From assembly GCA_023846275.1 (NCBI GenBank), contig CM043872.1, positions 27,704,670 to 27,768,669 on the forward strand: a stretch of DNA of 64,000 nt, given 5' to 3'. This DNA is from Vanilla planifolia (lineage: Eukaryota; Streptophyta; Magnoliopsida; Asparagales; Orchidaceae). Of this stretch, positions 11,849 through 24,200 are shown in pieces (positions within the stretch are counted from its first letter, which is position 1; every line of letters begins with the position of its first letter). The notes under the pieces are model-generated. The model was not told the origin of the DNA, made no database searches, and was given only the letters and a program-made list of their open reading frames with translations. A program made the position numbers and the translations under genes.

Positions 11849-14800
11849 ATGGCAGGAGGTGGAGGAGGAGGAGCGGCGCCGGCTCCGAAGGCAGATGAGT
11901 TGGTGCCACACCCAGTGAAAGACCAGTTGCCGAACGTCTCCTACTGCATCACTAGTCCTCCTCCATGGCGTGAGTTTATCGGGCTTCTCTTTTTGTTTTG
12001 CTGTATGGTTTTTGTTGATATATTCACTTGCTTTAATGAGTTCGCTCTAGAAGAGAAGGTGAGCTGGAGATCATCGACACTCTGTTCTTGTCTAGGGTTT
12101 GGAGATCACTTCATTCGTATTTTGTAGTTAGTGTGTTGTTTCAAATGGAGGCCTGCAAAATTAACCCAGTTTGATCTAAAATTAAACCCCCTTTGCCTAT
12201 TTGTATGCGTTCCTGGTGCTTGCTACTTAACTAATCGTTTTAAGTGAACCTTTTGAATTTTTCCGTGCTACCGGCTGTTGTTAATTAGATTTCCTTTTTA
12301 AGAAATTAACATGTTTTGTATTCAGCGGAGGCCATTCTTCTTGGTTTCCAACATTATCTGGTTATGCTTGGGACTACTGTGATCATTCCCACTGCACTTG
12401 TTCCTCAGATGGGAGGAGGAAATGTAAGTTATGAGCCTTTAGAAATTTGAACTTGATGTTATTTCTGAAGTGAATGTTCCATTGTAGTAACAGTTTTTTG
12501 TTGGTTTGTTTGTTCTGATTCATCGTTTGTTGTTCTAGGATGAGAAGGCTCGGGTTATTCAGACCTTGCTCTTTGTGGCTGGTATAAATACTCTGTTACA
12601 ATCCTTCTTTGGTACCCGCCTTCCTGCAGTGATTGGAGGGTCGTATACTTTTGTTGCACCGACCATCTCCATCATTCTTGCTGGTCGATACAATAACATT
12701 GTTGAACCTCACAGGGTTGAATCCTTTGGCTATAAGTCTTTTCTACATTGTTTTGCATCATTTTTGTTAGAATCTGATGTTCTACTTGCTTTTATTGAGC
12801 AGAAATTTCTTCATATCATGAGAGGAACACAAGGTGCCTTGATTGTTGCATCGACGCTTCAAATCATTGTTGGTTTAAGTGGCCTTTGGCGCAATGTCAC
12901 AAGGTTATTCCTCTTCAGATGCATTGTTAAGGTAGCTTCATTAGGCAGGGTTTATATATTTTTTTTCTTTTGTTTGTGTTATCTACCAGATTTCTAAGTC
13001 CTCTGTCAGCAGTTCCTCTGGTTGCGCTTTCTGGGTTTGGACTTTATGAGTTGGGCTTTCCTGCGGTATGCTTGATTGTCTTTATTAATTTTGTACTATG
13101 TTGTGATGATGTAGATAGGTATGGCATGCTGTGAGCTCCATGCTTTCTAACACTAATCGTTTCCATGGGCTTCTTTGCACATCTTAGATAATAACCTTTA
13201 TTTTATTTTCTAGGTTGCAAAGTGTGTTGAGATTGGACTTCCAATGATAATTATACTGATTGTTATATCTCAGGTAATTCTTTATGAGTTGACAGATTTC
13301 AAGTTTGTTTCAACTAGAAATTATTACGCCTGTGATCTTTGTTTGTTATGTTTGACAATGTAATCTTTTACTTAAAATACTTAACATTTATTCATGTGAT
13401 ATTTATTCCTTTGTAGTACATACCTCATGCTATACATGCGGAGAAGCCTGTATTTGATAGGTTTGCAGTAATCTTTTCTGTGGCAATTGTATGGTTGTAT
13501 GCATATTTCCTTACCATTGGTGGAGCATATAAGCATTCTCCACCTAAAACACAATTACACTGCCGTACTGATCGTTCTGGGCTTGTTGGTTCAGCTCCTT
13601 GGTAAGACCAACCAGCTGCTAACATATATTCGTTGATTTCTGTTAAGCTGCTCAGAGAATGGGTGTTTAGTTATCCTTGATCTGTGTTATCTTGATTATT
13701 ATTCCTGTAGGATTAGAGTTCCATACCCTTTTCAATGGGGAGCACCAACCTTTGATGCTGGAGAAGCCTTTGCAATGATGGCAGCTGCATTTGTTGGTGT
13801 TGTTGAGGTCTGAAATGCATTTTGTTATATTGAATTTATCATTTCTGGTATACAACTTTCAAAGTGTTTGCTTATTGATTTTTATTGTTTTTTCTGCTCT
13901 TAGATGACATTCTAGCGGATGTTAGTTTGAGTATTATTTATGTAATATTGACATGTAAATATCAATGTTATCTAGTTGTTATTGTTATCTAAACCTTGTC
14001 AATATATTTTTTAAATTAATTATATTTAATTATATTTTATTCTTATTTTTAATTTCAAGATGATCAATATCAAGGTGTTGTCTATGTTTAATTGACTTTA
14101 AGATGTTATTTTTTTAGTAGCAAAAATATAATTTTTAACAATGTTGTTTAAAGATATTATCAAACCAAATATTTAGAATCTTTAAATAACATTACATTAT
14201 ATGAAAATATCACTAAATTAAAGTCTCCTTTAATGATACCTTACATTTATGATGCAGTCTACTGGCACTTTTATTGCTGTGTCAAGGTATGCTAGTGCCA
14301 CTCCGCTGCCACCCTCTGTTCTAAGTCGTGGAATTGGTTGGCAGGTATGCATCCATTTACATAAAAGTCTCTTCAATTTTCACGGATGTAGCTATATGGT
14401 TACTTTTGGTTTTAGGGAATTGGTATCTTGCTTGATGGTTTGTTTGGTACTGCAAGTGGCTCCACAGTATCAGTGTAAGAATGGTTATTTTTATTTCCTT
14501 CAATGTGTTGACTGCTTAGCAAATATAAATTGGCTGATATCATGACATTTGAACAGAGAAAATGCTGGTTTACTGGCTTTGACACGAGTTGGTAGCCGAA
14601 GAGTTGTTCAAATTTCTGCAGGATTTATGATTTTCTTCTCTATTCTTGGTTAGTCCTTTTTCCCCAAATTCTGGTTATAAACCTAATTAATAGTTTAGAT
14701 GCTTTGTCGTCATGCAGGTGTGAATTCTAGTGCATTCAGCAAATGCGGATTTCCAATTTTAATAAAATATTATTTAGCTGTAATGTCTTTCTCTTGAATA

Positions 14801-17800
14801 TGTGAGGAGGTTTTTGTCTAAGATTTGAATATTAGCCGTTCAGTTTAGAGTTTTGGCTTCTCATTTGAACAAATAATTTACATTTTTATGGTTGAGTTTG
14901 CAACATAACTTGTTATGCTTCTTTATTATAACCATATTATTCTACCCACATGCTGATCATTCCTACCAAGCTCCAAGAAGTTCCATCCCAATGTTGTTTT
15001 TTGGTGATTCTGGGTAAGAAATGTTTATATTCCTTCCTATCAGCTAATGGAGTAGGCTTGTGACATTCCTGTTAAACATAACTAAGGTGTAGCCTGAAGC
15101 TACCTTTAGATGAACTCCAAGCAATGCTGTAGCCGACCTTATTGTGGAGTTGCACTATATGTCCTGATGTGGAATAGAAATGTGTTTATAATTTAGTTTT
15201 GATTTGCTCAAGAACGCACAATTATTAACATGGAATATCTTGCAAAAAATTAGAAAGATTGCAAATCAGTGAAACAAACCCACATAAAACAATCAATTTT
15301 CCAAGAAAGAGGCTTGAGTATGTTTTCAAGTACATCAGGGCAAGGGATAGAAGAAAAGGGTTTTAGATGTCTCCACAATTAGTTGTATTATTTGTAGCAT
15401 GATTGCATTTACAATGATGGACCAAATTCGACAAATTCAATGCTGCAAGCTAATGCATAATAGTCAGGGATACCAATGCAGTTGGAAATTTGAAAAATTA
15501 AAGCAAAACATTGAGTCTCTGGATTTCGGTATAAAGTGCAAATTACAGATCATACAAACTGAAGGTATGGTTTTATAACTCTAGTGCATGTAGTGACAGT
15601 TTGCTGTTGTAGATGCCCTAAATCAATGTAAATGTTGAAAATCATCTAAAGAGATTGTAGATACTCTATGGATGTAGAAACCATGAATAATCTATTTTTG
15701 GATGCGATCGATAATGTTTGAGATGATCTCAAGATGTTGAGAAAATGAAATACTAAAAGTGTTTAAACTAATTAATTAGTCCAAGATTGACCCAACTGGT
15801 TCGATAGTTTATGGTTGTTTTCTTTGTCGTATTCCTCATATAATTGGCCTATGATAAAGATTTGAATTTTACCATTGTAATCTCAATTCCGCAAGTTCAT
15901 TATGCATTTTATGCTCTCTATATTCGATCTCAATCACCTATTATTGCACTACACCAAAATCTAATGACAATAGAGCAAATAATAAAATAACTATAAAGTG
16001 TAGATTTTTTATTCTTAGATTAGATGATGTGTTAGACAATAGTTTTTTTAAAGATAGATCTAAAGAGTAGTTATTATCAAACTAAGATTAGAGAGGAGGA
16101 TGAATAAAGGGCTGTATGAATGGTTACTTTTGTTGTTTTGTCTTTGTAATATTTGTTGGTATATTTTTTACAATGATGAATCATGTATTTAGGCCATATA
16201 TTGGAAAGTTTATGATCTATTTTAATGATATTTTAGTGTATAGCATATCAACTATTGAACATATAATTCATTTGAGAGCTATTTACAAAGTGTTTAGAGT
16301 GAAGAAACTTTAAATGAATATCAAGAAATGTACATTTATGGTTTTGTGATTTTTGTAGGATATTTTGTTTCTGCAAAGGGAATTACATTCGATCTTGTAG
16401 AGATAGGAGCAATGACTGATTGGTCTTAAGCTGAGAATATTCCTAACGGTTGTATTTTTCTTGGTTTAGACATTTATAGGTGATTTACATGAGGTTCTAT
16501 TTCTTTCATAGCCATGTCTTAAAAAAGGGAGACTTTAATTGGACAGAATCAATCGCTAAAGCCTTTGATTTAACCAAAGAATTAGATGGTGCCTTTGATT
16601 TAGTCACTAAAGCCTTTGATTTTATAAGATAACAAGTGCACTTAACAGATTTTACCAATGTTTAGTGAAAAACTCAAGAGTCCTAAGTTGCATTATTGTA
16701 ATTACGGAGAAGAACTTTATGTTGAGACTTAGACACTTGAATTGGAAGCATTGTTTTTTATTTTAAATTGTTTAAATTGGAAGCATTCTTTGAGTAGTGT
16801 TGTTTTTATTTTCCATATAATGGATTTCAATCTCATTGAATTTGAAAGGAATATGGATATGTATCCCAATTGTTAAGATTTTTATTGCATCTACTCAGTT
16901 TTACTTGGAGACCCAATAAAATTCTTACGTGAGTATATTATTAGAGATGAATTTTTTTCAGATGCCTTAACTGTGCATTCTGCACAAAACTATTTGAAAA
17001 TTTGTGGTTTAAGAAATACATGGCGGAGGTTATGTTGCTTTGGTAAAGACAAGTCCGTATATCTAGTGATATATAACTTCTGTTGTGAACTAGCAAAACA
17101 AGTCTCAAAAATAGTTGAACCCTAGAGAACTTGTCAAGTTGCTAAGTTTCATTAATATAGAATGGGTTTATATTCATATTTATTACTACCAAAGAGATGT
17201 TGTGAGGACATTAGCATGGGTTTTATCTTAGAATTATTGCTAAAATTTTGAAAACATGATTCAATACTGATTGTTTTTTATAGGTTTTTAAAATGGTATA
17301 TTTTATTCTATATAATAATGTAGATGATGTTATGAGCATTTGTAAAATGTCTTTTAACAAAGTACTTGGGTATTATGGAATTCCTATAATTATTATTTCT
17401 TATTGAGATATTAAACATATTTATTGTTGAAAAAGACTTTGGAAATTAATTAAGAATCAAATTATTATTTTCCACAAATAGATGGACAAACTAATGTAGT
17501 CTTTAGAAGCTTTGGAAACTTAAATGTTTCGTTGGATTAATAAGTCAAATTGAGATTTAGTTTTATTTTTAGGCTTATATTTCTTATAATAGCCCATATT
17601 GTAACATTAGCTTCAAACCAGCTTTTCTAAATTTTTTTTAAAAATATCGAAATTTTAACAATTATTTTTTTACCAACTATTCTCGTATGAAGTGTTTTTT
17701 TTCCCACAATTCTTCTTCAAAATCTCCTTTTCAAACCTCATATAAACTCATAAGTCATACACAAACAATACCAAATATTTCTAAAAATATTTGCATTGTT

Positions 17801-19560
17801 TTGTCCCCAAATGAAATATTTCAAAGTTGAAGGCATATTTTTCCATTAATTTGTTTCCTTTGCTTTCTATGTATAGAATTAGTTAGTTTGCAATGCATTT
17901 GCATTATTTTTTTTTTATCAAGAGATCCAGGGGGACTAGTATTTTCTTATGAAAAATTTAGATGCAAAGAAAATAAACATTAGCGGTTACTACCATTTCA
18001 AATAGGTGATTTTGTGGTGGTTTGTTTAATTCCCACAAGGTTATCATTTGGAACCATTAAGAAGGAGAGAGTATTTTGAATTTTGAGGATGGGGACCAAT
18101 ACCCTGTGAGTGAAAAATACTACAAGATTTGGTAGTCCATCGTGTGTGGTGGTTTGTTTAAACGCTCTTTATACCAAGCATTTGCCTGGGTGTTTTATTT
18201 GTAAGAATTGTTTTCGTAAAGCTTAAAGGCATGATTTTGAAATCCAAATCAAGGGTTGCTTGAATAAGTTTGTGGGGGAATGGTTTTAGTTTAAAAAGTT
18301 TGTATTGGGGCAATTTGAAATCATTCATTTAATGAATAAAATTTCTTCTAGCCATTGGAGTTGTGCGAGTGTTGTGACTTGCTGAAAATCCTCATACATA
18401 TGACTCCTATTGCATCGTGACTCTTTGGTTAATTTCTTTGCCTTCTCTCTTAGTCGTGCATTTTTCCTACATTATTTTGCAATCCTATTTTGAATTTTTT
18501 TATGTTTGGTTTCAAGTTTGTTCAGCTAAAATATCAATTTTCTGTTGTTTCTAAATTTGAAGTCTTTGAGAATTTGAATATGGCATTTTTTCTCTTTGGA
18601 AATGCTAGGTCTATCTTTAACTTTAGCTTATGAAATAGATATTAATCCGTAGTGAAATAGTATGGACACCATTTAATTTTTTACGAATTTTGGTTGTGAT
18701 TTACACGACTTGTTGATTGAGTGGATTTGGGTATACAATAATCGACTTAACTTGTTTTGTGGCTTCAATATATGTGACTATTACCATTTATTTGATTGTT
18801 AACATCCAAAGTTGGCCAATTTTCATTTCCTTTTGTTTTCTAACAATTTTTTCCTTTTCCTTTTCCTTTGATTATTTCTTTGTTGATTGTCATTTATGCA
18901 CACCCATTTCTGATTTCAGGCAAATTCGGAGCAGTTTTTGCTTCTATTCCAGCACCAATATTTGCAGCTCTGTACTGTCTTTTCTTTGCATATGTTGGTA
19001 TGTATTCTGTATCATATCATTTTTCATCACAGGTTACCATTTTCCCTTCATGCTTCAGGACATGTGTGTTATATAATCTTTCTTTCCACTATAAACAGGT
19101 TCTGTTGGCCTCAGCTTCTTACAATTCTGCAACCTCAACTCCTTCAGAACTAAGTTCATCCTTGGCTTCTCCATCTTCATGGGCTTATCTGTTCCTCAGT
19201 ACTTCAATGAGTACACTTCAGTTGCTGGTTATGGTCCAGCTCATACCAATGCAAGATGGGTAAGAAAATTTTATTGGCTTTTCACCTGATTTCGTCAAAA
19301 TTCTATTTTCATTCACATAAAACTCTTTTTGTTCTCGATAGTTCAATGACATCGTGAACATTCTGTTCTCTTCGGAGCCTTTCGTTGCGGGTGTCGTGGC
19401 TTTCTTCTTGGACAACACCCTTCAGCGTCGCAACAGCGCGGTGAGGAAGGACAGAGGTTATCATTGGTGGGACAAATTTCGATCCTTCAAGACCGATACG
19501 AGAAGCGAGGAATTCTATTCCTTGCCTTTCAATCTAAACAAGTTCTTCCCTTCTGTTTGA
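11849..19560 (+). CDS. NAT6: Nucleobase-ascorbate transporter, NAT6-like (14 exons)
   Basis: A membrane permease of the NAT/NCS2 family, which in plants moves purine or pyrimidine bases (or related substrates) with protons, probably at the plasma membrane. Exons: 11849-11969, 12326-12423, 12539-12715, 12803-12903, 12990-13065, 13214-13273, 13417-13601, 13711-13807, 14258-14344, 14416-14474, 14557-14648, 18920-18997, 19099-19259, 19342-19560. All junctions are GT-AG and phases agree, giving 536 residues against about 530 for Arabidopsis NAT6. Visible marks are the N-terminus MAGGGGGGAAPAPKADE, the QH pair (about 49-50, GFQHYLVMLG), and the NAT signature ENAGLLALTR (about 355-364). The C-terminus is FYSLPFNLNKFFPSV. 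Hydrophobic segments fit 12-14 TM helices. The start matches the family start. Substrate is not readable from sequence. The gene looks intact despite the retroelement in intron 11. Confidence 0.95.
14649..18919 (+). other. Intron 11 of the NAT gene, expanded to 4.27 kb
   Basis: The donor is G|GTTAGT at 14648/14649 and the acceptor TTTCAG|GC at 18919/18920. All other introns are about 70-450 bp, so this one is expanded roughly tenfold or more. A same-strand, decayed Ty3/gypsy pol accounts for about half of it. The stretch 14649-16080 has no recognisable content. Confidence 0.9.
16080..18250 (+). mobile_element. Ty3/gypsy pol relic inside NAT intron 11
   Basis: In plus-strand frames, with many shifts and stops, the order is RT, RNase H-like, integrase and then a C-terminal tail. 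RT lies at about 16116-16470 (MMNHVFRPYIGKF, then YFNDILVYS, then GYFVSAKGITFDL). An RNase H-like patch lies near 16690-16760. Integrase lies at about 17150-17450 (LLLPKRCCEDISMGF, HDSILIV, GYYGIPIII). A chromodomain-like tail follows near 17970-18200. The RT catalytic pair is ND where DD is expected. This order is that of Ty3/gypsy chromovirus-type elements. LTRs were not found, so the borders are approximate. Confidence 0.75.
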
Positions 19561-20490
19561 TGTAAAGGCCTGATGTGTTGTGCCTTTAGTTCATTTCCTT
19601 CTCACTGTGAGGCCAAGCATATGTTGAAATTTTCCTTCAGGTTAACATTCTGTATATTTTATTTTGCAACATGGTTTGCTTTGTTCGTCGAACTCGAACC
19701 ATTGCTTTGGTTGGAAATTAACCATGGTTAACTGCAAAAGAGAGATTCTTCCAGCTCTGCAATTAATAAATGTATACAAAATATAATTTCTATTTTATTA
19801 AATAATTTTATCAATTTATAAAAAAATTTAATCGTCAATAATGGCTTGAAATTATTAAATTGAGGTTTAACATTACTTAATGATTTTAGCCTAACGATGA
19901 TAAAGTTCTTAATCACTAGATTGAGAATTGAGGTCAACATGGCACGTGCACTCTTGTTGAAGTGGCCCCCACACTCATGTATTTACGTGTAATTAAACAC
20001 GTATGAATTTACGAGCCATCAAATTAATTGTCTCCTTGACCAGCCTCCAGATGAAGTTTAATAATTAATATATATATATATATATATATATTATACATTA
20101 AATGCGGATTTCTTCTTCTCTGGCTTTGGAGTTGGTTCCTAAAGGGCGCCTCCCAGTGTGACAAACCTTTTTTATGTGCATTTCTTTTATTTGAATTATA
20201 AAATTGAGTACTTGTTAATGGATGTGTTGTTTGGATCCGAAATGCGAACCCGAAACCCGTGACAGCCATCTAATAATTGGCATGTTTTATTCCTTTTTTA
20301 TATATTGTTAATTACTCCACATGGCATTTTTCTGTTTTTTTTACTAGAATAAAAATAAAAAAAGAATGGATGGAATTATTAAAAAAAGAACATTTATTAA
20401 TTATTTTGGAGGAATTACAATTTACAATTACCGAATTACCCTCCCTCCGGCCTCGAATTCAAACATTGCGGCCGATTCACATTACTGGAT
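19561..20490. other. NAT 3' flank and intergenic spacer
   Basis: This spacer contains the probable 3' UTR of the transporter, a (TA)n microsatellite at 20069-20091 and one isolated CACGTG at 19943-19948. No open frame here resembles a protein. Poly(A) signal placement was not resolved. Confidence 0.5.
20069..20091. repeat. (TA)n microsatellite
   Basis: An uninterrupted TA dinucleotide run lies in the spacer between the transporter and the PADRE gene. Confidence 0.95.
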
Positions 20491-20507
20491 CTGGAATCAC
20501 CGTCACC

Positions 20508-20663
20508 CACGTGCACAACGCGTGATCCAAATCATTCGTCACACGTGGGTCTTACTGTTAATTAATGTAATGGTATAAATTAATTCAACACACGAATGGG
20601 TAATTATCCTGGTTCGATTCACCCGCGGACCGGGCCGATCGACAAAGCCAACACCGCCACGTG
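20508..20663 (+). promoter_or_regulatory. Three-G-box cluster upstream of PADRE gene
   Basis: Perfect CACGTG cores lie at 20508-20513, 20542-20547 and 20658-20663. The last two share the ten-base extension CACGTGGGTC. The cluster lies 188-343 bp before the start codon at 20851. G-boxes of this ACGTGG type bind bZIP (ABF-like) and bHLH factors and often act in pairs in ABA, stress or light response. The regulatory role is inferred from spacing and position only. Confidence 0.6.
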
Positions 20664-20850
20664 GGTCTAAGAAGTAGAAAAATGTAATTGTTCGTAGATC
20701 CCTCGACAAATTAGAAATTGCAGAAGTACACTTCCACGCTCATCATCATTACATCGAGGAAAAGCTCATTTCTGACTGCTTTTTTATCATCGTTCGGCGT
20801 CTTCTCCGCCATTAGTAGCAACATAGGGGAGGGCATGTTCAGGTGAGGGC

Positions 20851-21557
20851 ATGGGTAATTGCCAGGCTACGGATGCGGCTGCGGTTGTTATCCAGCATGC
20901 CGACGGTCGCGTGGAGCGTCTATACTGGCCAACGAGCGCCGGGGAGGTCATGCGGTGTAATCCGGGTTATTACGTTGCGCTCATCACCTTCTGCTTCTCC
21001 GGAGACGTTCGAGATACCGCTAAAGCGGAGGCTTCATCTACTGGAGGCGGCGGCGGCGTTGGGCCTGGGAGTAGCCTCCGGCTAGCTCGGGCGAAGCTCC
21101 TCAAGCACAAGGACATTCTGCTTATCGGCCAAGTCTACCGCCTCGTGACCTCCCAAGGTTATTAAAGGGCTTTCAGTTTAACCTCCTGATTTTTTTGTTC
21201 CTCTGCTTGAGGATATTGATCTCGATTGTTGTTGGCCGTTCAGAGGTGACAAAAGCGTTGCAGGCGAGGAAGCATGAGAGGACGCGGAAGGTCCAAGCAG
21301 AACAGATGAAGAAACGGCAGAATTCGCAGCAGCAGAGGCCGAGGGTAGAGGAAGGAGTGGTACAGGTAAAATCAAGCTAGCTTCTTAATTTGAAACTTTT
21401 TCTGGTTCTTTTTTGCTCTTTCGTGAGAAGAGAGGTCACAGATGCTAATTTTCTGTTGATTTGCATGTTGCAGCTTGCAAAACATGAGAGGGAGAGACAG
21501 AGGAGTTCACGGCAATGGCAGCCTTCGCTGCAGAGCATTTCAGAGGCTGGAAGCTAA
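20851..21557 (+). CDS. DUF4228/PADRE-domain protein, 3 exons, 170 aa
   Basis: Exons 20851-21157, 21244-21365 and 21474-21557 join in phase through GT-AG introns and end at TAA. The start MGNCQATDA is typical of the family and offers Gly2 for N-myristoylation, with Cys4 a possible palmitoylation site, so membrane association is likely. The domain begins with VIQHADGRVERLYWP and continues through the start of exon 2 (LVTSQ|EVTKAL). The rest is basic, glutamine-rich and probably disordered (ARKHERTRKVQAEQMKK). PADRE proteins are small plant proteins often induced by pathogens, ABA or abiotic stress; their biochemical role is unknown. A second ATG frame from 20843 lies out of frame and is discarded. 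Upstream G-boxes fit stress control. Confidence 0.88.
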
Positions 21558-22600
21558 TGCTACGATGCTGTGGTATGCCACCTTAGAGGCCATAGACTGT
21601 ACTTTCTCATGAATCAGTACAGCGAAAAAAAAAAAAAAAAACAAATTTATGGGTGAGCTGATGCAGTTGTTGGAAGATGGATTGATGGATTGTGGTCTTG
21701 TTGATAGAAAAAGAAGAGGAAGATAATATTATGGATAAAGAGGAAGGAGGAGAAATTTTATTTTGCATCATCAAATTCAAATTTTGCTGTATTGGAGCTT
21801 TGAGTTCATCTTTAATGATACAATTGATCTTAATCATCCATGTCTATTATGTATATTAATCCCAAGTATTACATGCTTAATTCTAATTATCTATGTGTGC
21901 ATAAGTTCTGTCATAGGTAATTTGATCATGGTATAAGCTTGAGTGGTTCTAAACTATAACATAGTTGTCAACCATATCATATGTTAGAACTCGTTAATTT
22001 GAGCATATCATGTGGGACATCTTCTTAATAAGAGAGGAAAGACTATAGTTCCAGTTTCAAACTATGTCACTGTCAATTTTGTATTGTATCATAGTTGCTA
22101 AATATTATATAATAAAATTGTCAAAAACTATATTTAATCTTGCACTCTCATTTTAATGTATTTAATACATGTTTAATTTATTGAATTTTGATACACAAAT
22201 TTAAATTTTTTTTGTTAAATTAGTAGGATGAAGATTTGGTGATACTATAATTGATTAATTTCATCACCTTTTTTATTTGATTCATTAAAAAAAAATTCTA
22301 TATTGTCATATTAATCTATTTAAGAGTAGATCATCTTCTATAAAAGGATATTCACATAGATGTGGTGAAATGTGAGACATAAAAGAAATAAATCCTAAAA
22401 AAAGAAAAAAAAGGAGTTCTTGGATATACTTTATCTTCTTTGTACTCATTTGTATAAAAAGAAAGGTGAGAGGAAACTGTGGTCAATTATGTTTATTATA
22501 ATATCAGTTATACTTCTGTAAATCACTCATCGCATAGCAAAAAAAACTTATTTAAAGAAGTATTCACATGATTTTCTCCTATTTATAATATCACTCTTAC
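21558..22600. other. PADRE gene 3' UTR and AT-rich spacer
   Basis: The first few hundred bases probably include the 3' UTR, with a poly(A) run near 21627-21642. The remainder is AT-rich with no gene. Composition switches sharply to GC-rich at about 22605. Confidence 0.5.
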
Positions 22601-22604
22601 TCTG

Positions 22605-23010
22605 CCGAACCAGAGGCGAATCTGCTAGGACCGGTGTAGAATCGGCCAAGGAGGCGACGAATCCGCGGGGGGACGACGACAAACTGGCTGAGCGAGCTCG
22701 ACTCGGCATGGGCTGGGACTGCTCGGCTCGGGCGGGCGTGAATAGGTGTGGGTTAGCGCGGATCGGCTCGGGAGGGGGCGAGTTGAATCGAGTATGCGCG
22801 GGTCGGCGTGGGTCGACGCGGTTCGAAGCAGGTTGACGCGAGTTGCAATCCATTCGGGTCAACATGGGTTGAGTCGAGCCGTGGCGGGTCAGCACAGTTG
22901 TGCGGGTCGACGCAGGTCAATGCGGGTTGCTGAGGGTCGACGCGGGTCAGCACAAGTGTGCGGGTCGAAGTGGGTTAGCATGGGTCAACACGGGTCGACG
23001 CGAACCGATT
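22605..23010. repeat. GC-rich minisatellite block (GGGTCGACGCGG-like)
   Basis: Imperfect reiterations of motifs such as GGGTCGACGCG, GGGTCGGCGTG and GGGTCAGCAC fill this block, in contrast to the AT-rich flanks. Apparent ORFs on both strands (22548-22895 -, 22746-23084 +) are by-products of the repeat. The segment around 22760-22850 is alignable with 27505-27590, including the shared core GGGTATGCGCGGGTCGGC-like string. It is probably part of a retroelement terminal region. Confidence 0.7.
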
Positions 23011-23520
23011 CGGGCAGCTTTTTAAATGCCACATCTAAGCTTAATTTAATCCCTAATTATTTGTTGGTGTTGTCTATAGTTTGATCGACAGGAGTTTGAT
23101 TCAAGAAGTGAAGAAGATTGGGATCGCTTTTGGTGGCAAAGTAGAGGAAATTAGCAAGTCTTCTGGTTAAGCTAGGGTTGCAGATGGAGGGAGACGAAGC
23201 TCGTTCGGAAGTGTCTCGTTCTGCATTCGATCTTCGACGGTGATTGCATAGATTCTGATTGAGCCAGAATGGCTTCCAGAAGCTACTTCCCTCTTCTACT
23301 TCTTTCTCTTTCTTTCTGCTTCTGCTCCCTTTGGTCCCCCCTTTTCAATTGATGGGAAGGGGGATTTATAGAGGCACTCGACGGATGGTGCCAAAATCAC
23401 ATCGAATTTCCTTTTCCGTTCTTTAATTCGACGTTGTCTTTTTCTGGAAAAGTGCAATAGGTCGTCTGCATTATGTATTTTTTTCTTTTTTTGAAACATT
23501 TTCTGCTTTTTCATTTGGTC
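23010..23520 (-). mobile_element. Possible LTR or promoter fragment, minus strand
   Basis: On the minus strand, CTCTATAAATCCCC at about 23361-23374 is a strong TATA box. A GC-richer stretch and then the minisatellite block lie downstream (lower coordinates). No gene product can be read. This fits a U3-R junction of a terminal repeat, but the opposite terminus and a target duplication were not found, so the call is tentative. Confidence 0.3.
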
Positions 23521-23939
23521 TCCTAACTCTTCATATCATTATTTATGTTACAATAAAGAGTTATTTGTAATCTTTTTTAAAAGAGAGTTTATCTATAAAA
23601 CAATCAAATTATTATTTTTTAAAAGATGTTGTAAAACGAAGATATATCATTGATATTGTAATTCGACAATAATTTGAAGCATGGAAAAATGATGATCAAA
23701 CTTTTGTTAAAGTGATGAAGGGACATGATGCTAAATTAGCTTTTCTTGAGGTTTTCATGCTACCGATAATTATCCAAAGAAATAGAGAGGTCTAGGCGCA
23801 CTTCTTGAATGTGTCATGTAACGCAGCTACGACTAGAGGAAAGAAAAATATGGTTCACCAAGCCTCCATGATGAGGACATCATGTTCGAGAAGGACTTTC
23901 GACGTCCAAGGACCTGATCTTGTACAAAAAAAAAAAAAA

Positions 23940-24200
23940 AGGTCAAAATCACTATTCCTGCCACCGACTGCCGCCTCCGCCGCCACAGTGAACCGCCCGC
24001 CGCTGTTTCGAACCGCTCGTGCCCGAACCGGATCCAGGTTTGCCTGAACCGCTGTGCATGTGTCCCGCTAGGCGCCTACCCAAGCTACCCGGATGACCCG
24101 CGCCGACCCACGCCAGCCCGCACCGACCCGCGACCTGTGACACGCGCCGACCCACGCCAGCCAGCACCGACCCGCACCGCCGCCGTCGCCGCGCCTCCAG
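23940..24200. repeat. GC-rich block with 44-bp tandem repeat
   Basis: CGCGCCGACCCACGCCAGCC-like units begin at 24099 and 24143 (period 44 bp). The motif is the reverse complement of the GGGTCGGCG-type repeats at 22.6 and 27.5 kb, so this looks like an inverted relative of those blocks. Open frames here are composition artefacts. Confidence 0.65.

Noticed and set aside
11294..11911. 205-codon minus-strand ORF over the transporter 5' region
   Set aside because: It is antisense to the leader and exon 1 of a well-supported gene, is serine/threonine/lysine-rich with no domain, and results from GC-richer composition.
12566..12997. 143-codon ORF as an independent gene
   Set aside because: It is exons 3 and 4 of the transporter read through intron 3.
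22548..23084. ORFs of 112-115 codons in the GC-rich block
   Set aside because: Open on both strands because the minisatellite lacks A/T-rich stop codons; translations are repetitive.
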